64,000 nucleotides of DNA from Ziziphus jujuba (GCF_031755915.1 NC_083383.1:22681001-22745000), one strand, 5' to 3'. Shown: positions 22,877-35,171, numbered from the stretch's first letter. Notes: a model not told the origin generated them from the letters alone. A program made the numbers and translations.

Positions 22877-23999
22877 TGATATGAACATAGGTTAACTCGC
22901 TCCTAAACCCATATTAAATTAGCCCGGATTGAAAATTAAGTCATATTATAATGGTCACATTGACCCCTAATCAACTTGTGATTAGAAACCTTGGTATATC
23001 ATGAATATGCCACAATAGGTGATGGATGTCCTAAGCTACTACTCCATTAATCTATTCGATGTTTTAGGTGTTCAAAGAGAACAAAGAGAATTCTTCTCAC
23101 AAATAATTTTTGAATAATAATCTAAGCTACTACTCCATTAAAAAATAAGTCCTTAAATAGCTTAAAGTTACAAAACAAAAATCCTAAATCAACTAAAGGT
23201 AAATTCAATCAACATAGAAAAGGATTAGGAAAGTGTTGAATTTTTTGAAGTTTTCTAAACTAATTTATATTAATTAATTCCTTAGTTTTGAAATAGGAAT
23301 TAATTAATTTACAATCAGAATAATAAAATATCAACCTTATTAAATTAATTTTTTTAGCAAATAATTAAATAAAAGCCAAAATAAAATACTATTTCCTAAA
23401 ACAAAAAGTCAAATTTAAGATTTGGAAAGTAGTTGACTAACTTTCCAAACAAGCTATCTTTGTTCAATTACCAGCTAGTTTAGGCTCAAAATTAGTTTCA
23501 ACATGCCATGTTGGATGCCAAATAGGGTTAGAAGTGGTTCCCATACATTTCCCTTGGTTGGAATGATCAAGGCTTGCTTGAAATACAAGTAAAGTCCTTT
23601 ACAGCGCCTAAACAACAAAAAACGGCCATATTGAAGGCTTGTGCACAATTGATGGACTTAGATGCCTTTTCTTTACCTTGACATGATTCCATGGCCTCTT
23701 GGTGAGCTCAATCATATTTATAACCAAATAAACTTGTCTCTTGCTGACCGGAATCCATAGATGCACCAAAACAGCTTCCCAGATCCATTTATGCCTTCAT
23801 AACTTGGATGCACAGTACAGGCTTTGAGTCTTCAGGTATTATCATACTTTCTTGAGATTTAATGACATCTTGAATGAAACTAACCAGATTTTTCTTAAAT
23901 GTCTTAGCTTGTGCCCTAATAATTGATCCCGTCTTCAATTGCATAGGATCAGCACCCCAGTCGGTTGTAGGTTATACGGGTACAGGCGAATTCTCATCA
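22877..23999 (-). mobile_element. LTR3 of the gypsy composite (5' LTR, minus orientation)
   Basis: On the minus strand it runs from TGATGAGAATTC (23,999) to TTCATATCA (22,877), 1,123 bp. It is followed by the PBS and leader, so it is the true 5' LTR of the minus-strand element. It is bordered outside by GTATC (24,000-24,004). Confidence 0.88.
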
Positions 24000-24004
24000 G
24001 TATC

Positions 24005-25600
24005 CATTTTCAGTCCATATTAAATTGAAATATTCCAAGTATTCGATTGCCTTTTGGATGATCCAATGAGAGAGCCATATGTGGAAAAAATGTAAGGCAA
24101 TGAGGTTCCATCCAAGTAGCTTTAACGCTTACCACTTGAAGTAACAAGTTTCATATAAAAAAAAGGCATAGAAGTAGCATGTAGCATGAAGTGGAGGACT
24201 GTAAAAGTATATTGGCATGCTTTATTCTTATCCAAAGAATTCTGATCCTTTTACAATGGGATGAAGTTAGGATATTTATAATGCTTAATCTTGATGAATT
24301 TGATGATGTGGAAGAGAGTTCTATCATAGTGATCCACATTTACATTGTTAAGCCATTTTATTTTCATGGAATTTGAGTGTCTAGCATCTTGAATTCAAGT
24401 ATAAGCTACTTGTGGTTAGCTTGAATTTTAGGATATGACTATGGTACTTCAAGTAATCCATCATGTTTGCATTTAGCATCAAGTATGTTGTGTCTATATA
24501 TTTAATCCAGCTAGTTGTTGCTTGTATATTCCATCAAGCACATTATATTTGTGTATTTAATGGGGTGGTGGCCATTCACATCTTCTATCAAACATATTGC
24601 CTCTTGCATCATGCATAATTACTATGGTTGCTTGCTCATACATGTATTTATTATATGTGTGTATCTTTTTTCTTCCTTTGGAGACGTTGAGATGGCAATG
24701 AATGGTGGAAGTAGCTTTATATTTTTTTTCCTCCTCTGGAGACATTAAGATGGAAAAAAAGGATGGAAATAGTTTTCACAGCAAAAACACTCCATCAAAC
24801 TATGGTGGATCCAGAGATGACTTTACAATCTGACAATTCAAGAAGGTATAAAGGACTACTTTCTATATTTTTTTTATGCATTTGTACTTCATAAGCATAA
24901 TAAACTCTTTCCAACTTGTTAGAAATTTTAATCATTACTCATCTTCCACTCCATCTCCTTATTCTAGATTGCTTGGTTCTGGAACCGTTTGTGTGCTAAT
25001 GGTTAAATGGTTGGTAAAGCACCTTCAAGATAGTCGCTTTGTTTTTTCTTTTATAAAAGATTTGTCCATTGTTGATGCTGCTACGAAGTCATCTAAAGGC
25101 AGGATTTCTTTGGCCATCTAGTCCATCTTCCTTCACCAAATCAACTATGAAGAGAATCAATGTTTAGGAAGCAACTCTCTCAATCTTTCAACTTCGCGGG
25201 TTGTGTATCGAGGGGCTTTCAATATGAGTGTTGAAGTTTCTTTCCTTAAAGAAATGTTTACAACTCTTGGGTTATTTTCTTTTCTCTCTCATCCTATATG
25301 ATATCGCAATAAGCACCTTACTTTTCCATTAATGGTTTTCATTTGCTTTTTTTCCTTTTTCTTTTTTTTTTTTTTTTTGGTGTTATTAACATGACTTGGT
25401 GACTTTTTTATCTCTAAGTTATAGTTATGGTTCTGGATTATGTATTCACTGCCTTTTAGTACATTTGAACTACAATTGTGAGTCCAAATCACAGATCTAT
25501 TATCTTATGTTTCATTGGAATCATATTTGTGGATCTAGATAATGATTTTGCTTTACTTGCAGCGCCTCCTATATATGTTATGGGAATTTTTTAACCCCTT
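24005..25600. other. No gene recognised; one imperfect tandem duplication
   Basis: Two imperfect units of about 56 bp sit at 24,665-24,720 and 24,722-24,775, sharing GGAGACGTTGAGATGG-like text. An 81-codon open frame at 24,876-25,121 has no family resemblance I can name. A poly(T) run lies at 25,365-25,378. Confidence 0.5.
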
Positions 25601-25639
25601 TACCACGTCTATCATCTTGCATGAATTGTGGAGAAGTTA

Positions 25640-26030
25640 TATCTAGCAAATCATTATTCGAGTTGTGGTGAGCCAAAATCCACAATTACTCCGATTTCGT
25701 ATGAGTTATGAACAAGTGTAATCCCATAACTATATTCTACGTATTTTTGTATGAATTGTGGGTAAGTGTAAAACCATAATCATCTAAATTTTGTGTGAGT
25801 TATTAGCAAGCATAATCCCATAACTAAATCCAGTGAATTTTTTCATGAATTGTGGATAAGTGTAAATCCATAATCTTCTAAATTATGCATGAGTAGTGGA
25901 CAAGTGTAATCCCACAATTGTTTGGATTTGGCATAAATTGTGGGCAAATGTAATCCCACAATTATTGATCATTTTGCATGAATTGTAGGCAAGTATTATC
26001 CCACTATTGTTTGGATTTAGTAAGTGTAAT
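25640..26030. repeat. Degenerate minisatellite, about 44-50 bp unit, hairpin-forming
   Basis: Around eight to nine units share ATGAATTGTGGGCAAGTG, then TAATCCCACAATT, then a variable ATTTG-rich spacer. Within a unit AATTGTGGG and CCCACAATT are exact inverted arms (for example 25,936-25,944 with 25,955-25,963), so each unit can fold into a 9-bp stem. The array is cut by the solo LTR at 26,031 and resumes at 29,046. Confidence 0.8.
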
Positions 26031-29000
26031 TGTAACAATCCATACCAAAATACCCATATTGTACAAGTTTAACCAGGTGAGTAGTATGTGGGTCTAAAGT
26101 TGACTTTTTCTATGGTTAAGATTTTTGGTTTGAATGATGTACCATGGTGTAGAGCTCGTCAATACGAGTTCATAGACTGGTGGCATGCCAAATTTTAAAT
26201 TACAAATAAAAAGTTATGGTTTTGAAAAGTTTTAAGCATAAATTTTATATAAATGTCCAAATCAGTTCTTAGGTTTTATCTGTTAGTGACCCAAGACTCT
26301 ATATAAGCCAAGGTAAGTGTGCCAAATAGGAAAAACATCCCAAAATACCCATTTCATCCCCAAAACTTAAGAAATTCCTCCCTAGACTCGTGGGTCCAAA
26401 CTGGATCATTTCAATCCGTTTAAAGTTGAACAAGGTCAATGCAGTGTTTACCCATTATGGCCACCAATCTCTTACACACACCAGCTAGGGAGGAAGCCCA
26501 CGTAAAGGTAAGCTCGGCCTTGAAATTTTGCGGTGAACGGCGGCTAGACAAAGCTCCGATCTGGCTGGCGAAGTTGGCGGCGATCGGCGAGGTGGGTCAT
26601 TGGATTTTCAAGATTTTTGGCCATTTCAGACCAACCTAACTATCCTACCATTTTTGGGCATTTCTGTGGTTCTTTTGCCCCGATTCTTCACCATTTGAGA
26701 GATATGATAATAGGAAGTTCGGCTGAAGCTTCAACTAAGTGTTTTAGCCACAGGAGGAACTTTTGGACCGAGATGAGCATAATGCTGGATTCCTTGTCTC
26801 TTGGGCTTTCCGTTGATATAAAGTTTGTGAATTTTTGAGGTCATTTGATAATTTTTCCATTTTTAGGTCAATTAGTTAATTATCTGATATATTCAGATTG
26901 TGTTTGGACAAAATTGGTCAAATTGGTTAAAATTGGAGTTGAATTAGTGAAATTAGATATTATTAGGACCTATTAGGAGGTTCAATTTCAAAAGATTAGT
27001 CTTCAGGCCCAATTTTGGGTATTGGATTTTAAGGATACGCGGTATAATTGAACCACTGGGTGTCCAATTTATGTAATTTTATAGTAATATAAATCAATTT
27101 AAGACATTTGGATCATACAAATGTCTTTGGTTTAGTTATTTGGAATCTGAGAAATATTTTATTATATTACAGGCACTTGAGTTGAGCCTGGAGGCAATCC
27201 TGCAGACAAGCAGGAGTGAGCATCTGCAGTAACTATTAATGGTTATAATTTTTAAAATTTTTTGGGTAGATAGAATAATATATATGCATGGTTTGAATAT
27301 TATATATATATATATATCAGTTGATTGAAATGTTTGCAGTATGCATACATAATATCTATTTTCATTTATATGAGTTATCATTTTATATGGATTGTAATAA
27401 GATTTCTAATGATTTCTAACTTTGATGAGTTCATAGTGAACTTGTAAATTATGTTAATTAAATATTCTGGTATTTGAAATGAGATTTTAAATCATTTTGA
27501 CAAATAATTGATTTGAGAAGCAGATTGAAAATTTATATAATTTAAGCATGTTCAAATATTTTGTAATTTTTAGGTGCTTAAAATTGGTTTATGGTAAATA
27601 TATTTTACTGTGGTATTTCTGGTTTTCGCATGAAATGATGATTTGAATTTTTTTGAAATATTTAAACAAGTGATTCAATTTGAATATTAATTATGAATTA
27701 TGATATAGTATTGGTTAGAAAAACATATACGATTTTACAAGGTTGTTTTAAGGATACTGTATTGTTTATTTGTAAATTGATGCACCATATAGTACCAATA
27801 TCTTAGATCAGTATTATATTATAGCGGGTAGGTTTGCCACGGTACCATTAGGTTAGTTTCATCCAATGATCTATTATTACTACAGACCGTAAGGTCGGGT
27901 TTATCCAACGGTTTATTATTTTCACGGTGCCATGAGGTTGGTTCATCCAACAATTTATTATTGCCACGGACCATGAGGTCGGGTTTCTCCAACGGTTTAT
28001 CATCTCTACGGTACCATGAGGTTGGTTTCATCCAACGGTTTATTATTGCCATGGACCATGAGGTTGGGTTTATCTGACGGTTTATTATTTCCACAGTGCC
28101 ACGAGGTTGGTTTCACCTAATGGTTTATTATTGCCATGGGCTATGAGGTTGAGTACATCCCAATGGTTATTTATTATTTTCACAATATCTTTCATATATT
28201 AAGGATCCTGAAGTGGGTGTATCCTATGGTTTACAGTTTTGTATATCGTATGGTATATCGTACACGTTTGAATATATTGTTGGTTTTCAATATTGTGGAT
28301 ATTTTTGCATTTTTCATATTCAATTCGTGGAATTGTGCTTATAAAATTCTATGCTCAATATTTATATCTTGTTTAAGATATTGTGTAATATTATATTGAT
28401 TGTTCATTTTATACTTTTGAGCATCAATTTTATGATATTAAATTAGGGTACAAGTTTGGATTTTATGGCATGATTTGTAAACAGAAAACTTTTCGATCGA
28501 GTGGAACGAAAGGTCTTAAGAGAAAGTTTTATGGAAATAAATTGTTATTTTCTATTACATTATGCCACTCACTGAGATTTCTTATCTCACGTTTTATTTG
28601 TTTTAAATTCGTTTCCCTAGGTCTAAGCAGTTAGTAGAAATCTACCTTGTGTTCAGCTTGTCACTTCGTTCTTCCATGACAGCAGCAGTATTTTTCTTTT
28701 CTTTATCTTATCTTATTTTTCTAGACTCATTTATTTCTTAGTTGTACTTCTAAACTTTGTTGACACTCTTAGAATGCTCTGATCTATGTTTTTGACCCAG
28801 TAGAGATCATATTACTTATGTGTGTAGTTATGAATTATGGTACAATAGGCTAGTTGTGGACTTTGTGTGTTGTGGATTTATTATATATATATATATATAT
28901 TTAGAGGTATTATTGATATTGTTTGTGTTCGTTGTCTACGTTTTAAGTAGAGTTTCATTGGATATCCTAAGGGATTGTTCAATGGGATTTCACTAGATGG

Positions 29001-29045
29001 GACCTCATAGAAGATCCTGGGAGAATTCCCATACGAGTCCTGTCA
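26031..29045 (+). mobile_element. Solo LTR A, 3,015 bp (TGTAACA...TGTCA family), TSD GTAAT
   Basis: It starts TGTAACAATCC and ends CCTGTCA. The 5-bp TSD GTAAT is exact on both sides (26,026-26,030 and 29,046-29,050), and the minisatellite continues across it. A TATA-like CTATATAAG lies at about 26,299. Two more copies occur at 38,455 (LTR B) and 46,238 (LTR C), sharing the start, a GTTGACTTTTT block, a TAATTGAA..GTGTCCAAT block and GATGCACCATA. Long LTRs beginning TGTAACATCC are common among plant Ty3/gypsy elements, but with no internal region here the superfamily is inferred. Confidence 0.85.
27830..28175 (+). repeat. Tandem repeat of about 42-bp units inside LTR A
   Basis: About eight units with the pattern CCATGAGGTTGGGTTTATCC, AACGGTTTATTATT, then a short GCCACGG or TTCACGG linker. 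Alternate units resemble each other more closely, suggesting an 84-bp higher-order unit. Confidence 0.85.
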
Positions 29046-29135
29046 GTAATCCCATAATTATTCAGCATTTTGTTAAATTGTGCATAAATGCAATTCCACG
29101 GTTGTCTGCATATGGCATGATTTGTTGGCAAGTGC
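29046..29135. repeat. Continuation of the minisatellite after LTR A
   Basis: GTAATCCCATAATTATTCAG and GCATGATTTGTTGGCAAGTG are recognisable unit parts. Related text appears again at about 34,072-34,120 (CCCATAATTATCCAGAATTT, then TGCATGAATTAC), so the array may have been split a second time by 29.1-34.1 kb. Confidence 0.65.
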
Positions 29136-29778
29136 AAGGGTGTATTTTTATTTTTTTCCCCATATATCTTATATGGCCTAAATCGAAATAGATTAAGTCT
29201 TAAGTGAATAATTTTTTTTTTCTATTTTAAGATGTAGATAAATTGTTAAGGTTGTTCATTTTTTTTTGTTTTTCTTTTTTTGCTATTCAAAATGTCTATT
29301 TTCATCTTAAATGGGTAAAAATCAAAAATAAATAAATAAATACATTTCATTTCTTTTTTTCTACAATAAAATAATTTTTTCCAATACTAATATTTTATTA
29401 TTAGATCAAGAATAATATTTTTAAAATGGTTTTACTTTTTTTCCCGATTAATTTTCTCTGCTAAATAATTTATAATTAGATTAAAAAAATAATACTTTTA
29501 CAATGGTTTTTATTTAAATTTTTGAACTACATATAATTTTTCACCATCCTAAACACTTTATAATCAAAATAAAATATATTAATGAAAATATATCAAGTAC
29601 ACAATTACAACTATCTCAAGTTATCGATTTTATAGTAATGACATAAACATCTAATAACTATACTAAAATCAATAATAAAACTAATTTGAGCCTTGAAGAG
29701 TTCATTTGCAATTTGATCTCAAAGTTTTTGCATGAACACATGATCTTAAGTTCCAAAAAGATTGTTTGTACTTGATGC

Positions 29779-30172
29779 TTAACTTTGTTCTGCATTTTCA
29801 TTTTCCACTTGAATATCTTCATCTTCAAAGCAAGAAAATAGTACGTCATTGATAGATTTCTTTTGAAGAAAATAATGTACTACAAAACATGCCACTAATA
29901 TATATATATTTTTTTTAAATGAATAGATTTGGTACCATTATTTTTAATTTTGGAAAACATGCCTTTAGAAGACCAAAAGCACACTCAATAATATTTCACA
30001 ACTTGGCATGGGATTGATTGAATATTTCTTCCTTCCTTCTAGGTTGACCGCCACTATGAAAATCAATCACCCAGTATCGAACATCCCAATATGTGCATAT
30101 ATATATATCCGGCATCTATTAAATAATATTTATTTGAAACCCAAACCACAAGTGATTTAATAACTAATTATC

Positions 30173-30209
<37 letters not shown>

Positions 30210-30870
30210 AAATATAAACAGAATATGCAACTAAAATAATGGTATAAATTATTATTTACCTGGTGGTAGAATAGGAAAATTGAGTTGCGGATTTCGAGGA
30301 GTTTTTATCGATACCCTAAATCGTATGGTGTTGCTTCCCATCCAACAACAATATATCTAAAAATCATGTCAAAATCACAAAGTGCCATAACATTTTCAAA
30401 GCATTCTGCCTTCTCGCAACCCCTATATGGAATTTGTTTATCAATTCGTACACAAGCATTTATAAGAGTTCCATTAATCGCAACGACAGCAGCCCGTATA
30501 ACAAAAATTAATCATTGTTTATGTAAAAAATAATGATATGAAACATACAAAAGATTTAATTGACAAGCAATATTATACCTTTTTTTTTTTTTTTTCTCAA
30601 ATGAAAAGAATATGTCATTTGAAGTATTGTCGTTGAATGAGGGAGGAGTAATAATCTCTTTTGATAACTTCATCATGGCCTTTAAAACCTCATGAAAGTT
30701 TTTGTATACAGTTTGACCAAAGTGTTGAAATCTATTTTTGATCAGTCAATTCTTCAGGCTATGACTTGTAGTCATAAAAAGATATGGATATTTTTTCTTC
30801 AAAAATTAAATGTTTACTATCAACCGGCCATCCTCTCTCATGAAACATTACACGTAAAGATACAAATGGT
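29779..30870 (-). pseudogene. PIF/Harbinger-type transposase, degenerate
   Basis: Minus strand, in order. 30,730-30,600: FQHFGQTVYKNFHEVLKAM and KEIITPPSFN, the helix region before the catalytic domain. 30,535-30,290: VVAINGTLINACVRIDKQIP, YRGCEKAECFENVMALCDFD and VVGWEATPYDL; the first catalytic Asp of the G-A-I-D-G-T motif reads Asn. 30,110-29,930: DAGYIYM, then QPRRKEEIFNQSHAKL, a stop, NIIECAFGLLKACFPKLK with the catalytic Glu. 29,890-29,779: LVACFVVHYFLQKKSINDVL to a stop. Several stops and frameshifts exclude function. Terminal inverted repeats were not found with confidence, and no Myb-like second ORF was seen. Confidence 0.85.
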
Positions 30871-32385
30871 TATTTATCCATCCACATTAGTTCATAACAT
30901 ACACTAGATGAACCATTTAATAGTTCTTGAATAAAAGCTGACCCTATAAGTGTTGATGTAGAATTTGGTTGTCTACCAAGTGAGTTTTTTAATAATTTGG
31001 ATAAAAGCACAATTAAGCATCTTCATGATGCCTTTTTAGCCTCTAATTTGATAGCTTCATCTTCACTTGTTGATGATGAACTAGAATTACTTGAGAGATA
31101 TGAAGAACTTTCACTAGACATACCTTTAAAAGATATTCTTCAACATCCAAACCAAAATATGAACAAAATGGTAAAATAAGATTTATTTTACAAAAGCAAC
31201 CATAATGAAGTTAGCCTGCTACATATCACTTAAACCCAACCTTATTTAAATAACCAAAACTAATATAGTAAAATGAGCTATTCAGCAAAACCCAAACTTC
31301 CTATGGGCAAATGAAGGAGCGACAAGCTCATATCTAGTTCACTACTTGTGGTTAATTTTTACAGCCTGACTATATTATGTGACAATAATTTGGATATGAA
31401 TTTCAAAATCATCTATAAAGATCTAAGATGGTAGGAGTATTAGCATGTAGATGAAAAACAAATCAGACTTCTCAAAAGCCACATTGCGAGCATGCTTGGA
31501 ATTGAACTTAGAGAAAACATTAGATAATTGTATTTTTATAAGAATAGTTGCCAAAAGTATTATAATAACTTGTAGAAAAAGGGAAGAAAAAAAGAAACAA
31601 TAGTAATTATGTCCTATTGCGATTCTCACCAATTACCACCATATTAAAAGCCTTGTTCTCCAAAATTATATCGCGTACCAATTAATAAAGTGGTAATACT
31701 AAAACATACCCTATGACATAGAGGTAGTCATTTTCTAGACATTGGATGGATAGTTACTTTTGCTATAAATGGTTTTTAATGGAATTTGGTAGAAAAATAA
31801 AGCAAAGCTTATTAAATGAAAAAAGGGCTCTGTTTTTCATTAGATAGCATAGGATAGTTACTAGCCATTGGTTAGATTTTAAGAAAATGGAGATCAACAA
31901 ATACCCATAAAAAAACAAGGAAAACATGCTCACTTCCACACAGGACAGGGTTCCCATTTCTCAAATGGAGAAGTCAAATAAGTAAATAAAAATTAAATTA
32001 ACAACAGCACGGGAAAAATAATGATAAATCAAACACTAACTTCAAAAAATATAGTTTTCAGTATGAGTTTGTGGATTGGAGCATTTGGCTTCTAAACAAA
32101 CTGAGCTTACTAGTTACAATTTCTACTATTATTATTTGCTGAGAGAATAATTCCCCTAGGTCCAAGTAAGCTAAGATTCGAACTAGAACATACTTTTCCA
32201 TCTTTTTCTAAGTGAACAAACAGAGCAATGAAGAAAGAATTAAGCACAAACAAAAATAAGTAATAGAAAATGATAGCATTAACTGTCTACCCAGAAAACA
32301 AAAATGAATTCAATTGACATCCAAAATGCAATGGTTGGCTGCTTTTACAGAGTAAGGTATATAAATAATAGTATATATATCCCTC
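30871..32385. other. No gene recognised
   Basis: AT-rich, no recognisable protein. It may belong to the same DNA transposon as the transposase relic, or to its flank. Confidence 0.45.
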
Positions 32386-32390
32386 TAGTT

Positions 32391-32868
32391 TGTGAAGCCC
32401 AGCCGCATCGACAGTGTGAAGTCAGCCGCATTGCTACAGTTCACCATTGTTCACAATGATTGCTGCAGTTGCCAGTGTAAAACTTGCTCAACAATTGTGG
32501 GTAATTATCAGAAGTCGGTGGTAAATGTTAGAACCAGCTGAAAATGATGGACATGCAACCAACCTTGTGAGCTTATAAATAGGCTCTATCTCGTTGCATT
32601 CATGCAACCCAATCAATCTCAATATCATTCCGAGTGAAGAGTGTTGAGAGCATTGTATAAACTCCAAGAGAGATTGTTTAAGACTCCAGAGAAAGCTTGA
32701 GAGCAGAGTTAAAACTCCAAAAGAGAGTTTGATAGAAAACAGAAAGGTTCCACGTGAGAATTCGTGTGAGAAAAGTTTTTGTTTTGTATTCTATTTCAAA
32801 AGAGTAATAGAATTCCTTTTTAGTTTTCTTCTTATATTTCTTCTCTACAGTGGTAGAGAACCACAACA
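32391..32868 (+). mobile_element. Solo LTR, 478 bp, TSD TAGTT
   Basis: It runs from TGTGAAGCCCAGCC to CCACAACA. TAGTT stands on both sides (32,386-32,390 and 32,869-32,873). A TATA box (CTTATAAATAGG) lies at 32,572-32,583, followed by CAATATCATTCC-type leader text as in copia LTRs, so orientation is plus. No internal region is present. The copia assignment rests on size and TATA layout only. Confidence 0.72.
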
Positions 32869-32947
32869 TAGTTTTGGCCACAAGGTTTCTACTGCAGCTA
32901 TTGATTTTTACAAAGAATTCCTCAAAATCGTTCATTAGTGGTGATAT

Positions 32948-33048
32948 TAACTACTGAAAATTTGGCGATAAGAATTCCTATAGCACTAACTGCATATTAA
33001 CAACTGAAAATTTGGCAATAATAAGAATTCCTATAGCACTAACTACTA
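32948..33048. repeat. Tandem duplication, two units of about 50 bp
   Basis: Both units contain AACTGAAAATTTGGC-like text and AAGAATTCCTATAGCACTAA; the second has a 3-bp insertion. The unit lies just downstream of the solo LTR. Confidence 0.85.
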
Positions 33049-35171
33049 TAAGGTCGAGAATAGTTGGACTATAGATCAAACAAGTTCATAAAAATTCAAA
33101 TAGCATTGACTACTATAAACATCAAATTCATAAAAGATTGCAAGTTTATAAAAAGGTGGCCAGTCCTAATTTTCATCGTTCTACATCTTGGACTGCGTTG
33201 CTATTGTATAGAACATTTGATATTGCATTCACAAAAACTAAATAGGATTACATATTATGAACAAAGCTAAACAAAGAAAAATATAAATTAAAATTAGGGG
33301 GGGAAAAAGCATAACTAACAATATATAAAACCAAAATCACTACTTCCTCAAAAGAATACTTACCTAGAAAAATATATATAAAAAATTATAAAAAATAAAA
33401 AATAAAAAAAAACCTTGAAAGTAAAAGTGAAATGAAATTTAAAAGTAACGTAACTAATCCACATTTAATATAAGCAAATAGTAATTTTTTTCCCCAAAGT
33501 AAAAGCCCCACCTAAAAAATGTCATGCCTAAACAGTTAAATGAAGAAGAAATTGAAATTGAGTGAAAATTATAGGACTGCTTACAGAAAAAAGGATGAGA
33601 GAGTTGTAAAAATAGTCAAAGGTGATAAACAATGATCAGAGCTGTAGATAGAGCCAAAGGTCAATCGGACAGTGATAACAAAACTAATCGGCAAAGATGG
33701 GAAACAATGATCAATGCTGATGATGATGAGAAACGATGATCGATCAGTGTTGATGATAATGAGAAACAAGGATTGGTGGCAACAAGAATGGAGAGCGAAG
33801 AAGAGAGCGAGAGGGAGAAACGATTGAGACTGTGTAAGAGAGAGAAAGAGTCGAAGATAGATTTGGAATTCAAAGTTTGCTGAGGTAATTTTGGAAAAAA
33901 AAATTCAAAAACAACTTTGCCAGTTAAGAGAAAAGTAATAAATTTTACTTTTTAGAATAAGACAAAAATGTCTTATATTAAATCTTCAGTGGAAAAAACA
34001 AACAAGAATAAAATGTATTATAACTTAAAATGCGTCAGATTAAGATATAAGGGGGGGAGAAAAAAAAAAAACCATAAACCCATAATTATCCAGAATTTTG
34101 CATGAATTACAAAACCATAGTTGTGACTAGCATGTTGCTTGGAAAAAATATTATAGAATCTGAAGCAATTATATGAAAAAACCATAATTTCAAAACACAT
34201 ATCTTTCTTTCTTTAAATTTGGATGTGAAAGTAAAAGAAAGTTTACTAAAAAAATGCATGCTTAACATCGCATAATAACTTGAAAGAGCAAAATAGCAAA
34301 ATGTTCTTCTTACTTTACGCATATATGTTATCTCAATAGTTCAACGAAACATGTTAAAAGAGGAGACCTTTTGTATCTAACCTTTACTTCAAGCGTACTA
34401 AGCTTAAGCCATTTGACATTAATGGGACTGTGTTTGGTTATTTCAACGGTATTCATAAGCCAAAAGTATCCACCTAGACGTGCCTTCTTCATGATGAGTG
34501 GATCCTTTTATTCCATATACAATTATGATAATAATGATATCTTCATTCTAACAAAATCGATGTGTCGCTCCGAATGGCTACATTGAGTTACTCAACATGT
34601 CAATGTTGGGTTGTTCTGGATGTCAGTGCTAGGTTACTCTAAATGTCAACGTACGACTCAACATTTCATTCTTCATTGTGGACTATTAAAGCTCTTGTTG
34701 TAGGCATAACCGTTTCTATGGGGACGTAGCTTCAACATTGTTCACCAAGATATATGAAGAAATCCGTTAACAGTTTGGGCAAAATTAGGTGTGCCCACAT
34801 GCCATCAAACAACTAGAGGCTCAAGCCTCTGTGTACCTTTACTCCATTTTTTGCTTAGAATCATGACAAGAGTTCTGTTGGAAGCTCATACTTGCTTGCT
34901 TGAAAAGTGGAATGTCTTTATTTCTCTCAATCATATAGAGGATTCCATATACACTCTTGGATGAAATCAGACATGGAAACTACAGTGGCTTTTAGTATCA
35001 TGATAAACTTTATTCATTATTGGATGTATACTTTTTTTACTGTGATTGTCCATATGTATTCCTCCATGACTGGATGATTTAGTTTGATAAGATTCAACCC
35101 TAAGTATGAAATGACCATGGTGTTTTCATATCCTGGAGATCTACAACAAGATCATCATTTGAAGTGACATG
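33049..35171. other. No gene recognised
   Basis: It includes a purine-rich stretch on the plus strand at about 33,590-33,860 with repeated GATGATCGAT and GATGATGAGAAAC motifs, poly(G)/poly(A) at 34,050-34,070, and short GTCAATGTTGGGTT-like repeats at 34,590-34,670. None of it matches a family I know. Confidence 0.45.

Larger units (their letters stand above)
16566..23999. mobile_element. Rearranged Ty3/gypsy composite: three LTRs, outer two inverted, TSD GTATC
   Basis: Left to right: LTR1 in plus orientation (16,566-17,698), a partial leader in minus orientation (17,699-17,947), LTR2 minus (17,948-19,099), PPT, 3' end of integrase, protease, gag, leader and PBS (all minus), and LTR3 minus (22,877-23,999). 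The direct repeat GTATC stands immediately outside both ends (16,561-16,565 and 24,000-24,004). A normal insertion would have one U3 end and one U5 end outward. Here both outer ends are U3 ends (TGATGAG). RT, RNase H and most of integrase are deleted. Confidence 0.85.

Noticed and set aside
24876..25121. 81-codon open frame as a host gene
   Set aside because: No recognisable domain, no neighbouring exons or promoter signs; chance is likely.
25640..26030. CRISPR-like array
   Set aside because: The units are contiguous and degenerate with no unique spacers, in a plant genome: minisatellite.
33581..33873. Ser/Leu-rich minus-strand frames as a gene
   Set aside because: The plus strand here is a purine-rich, locally repeated sequence; the frames overlap each other and lack domains.
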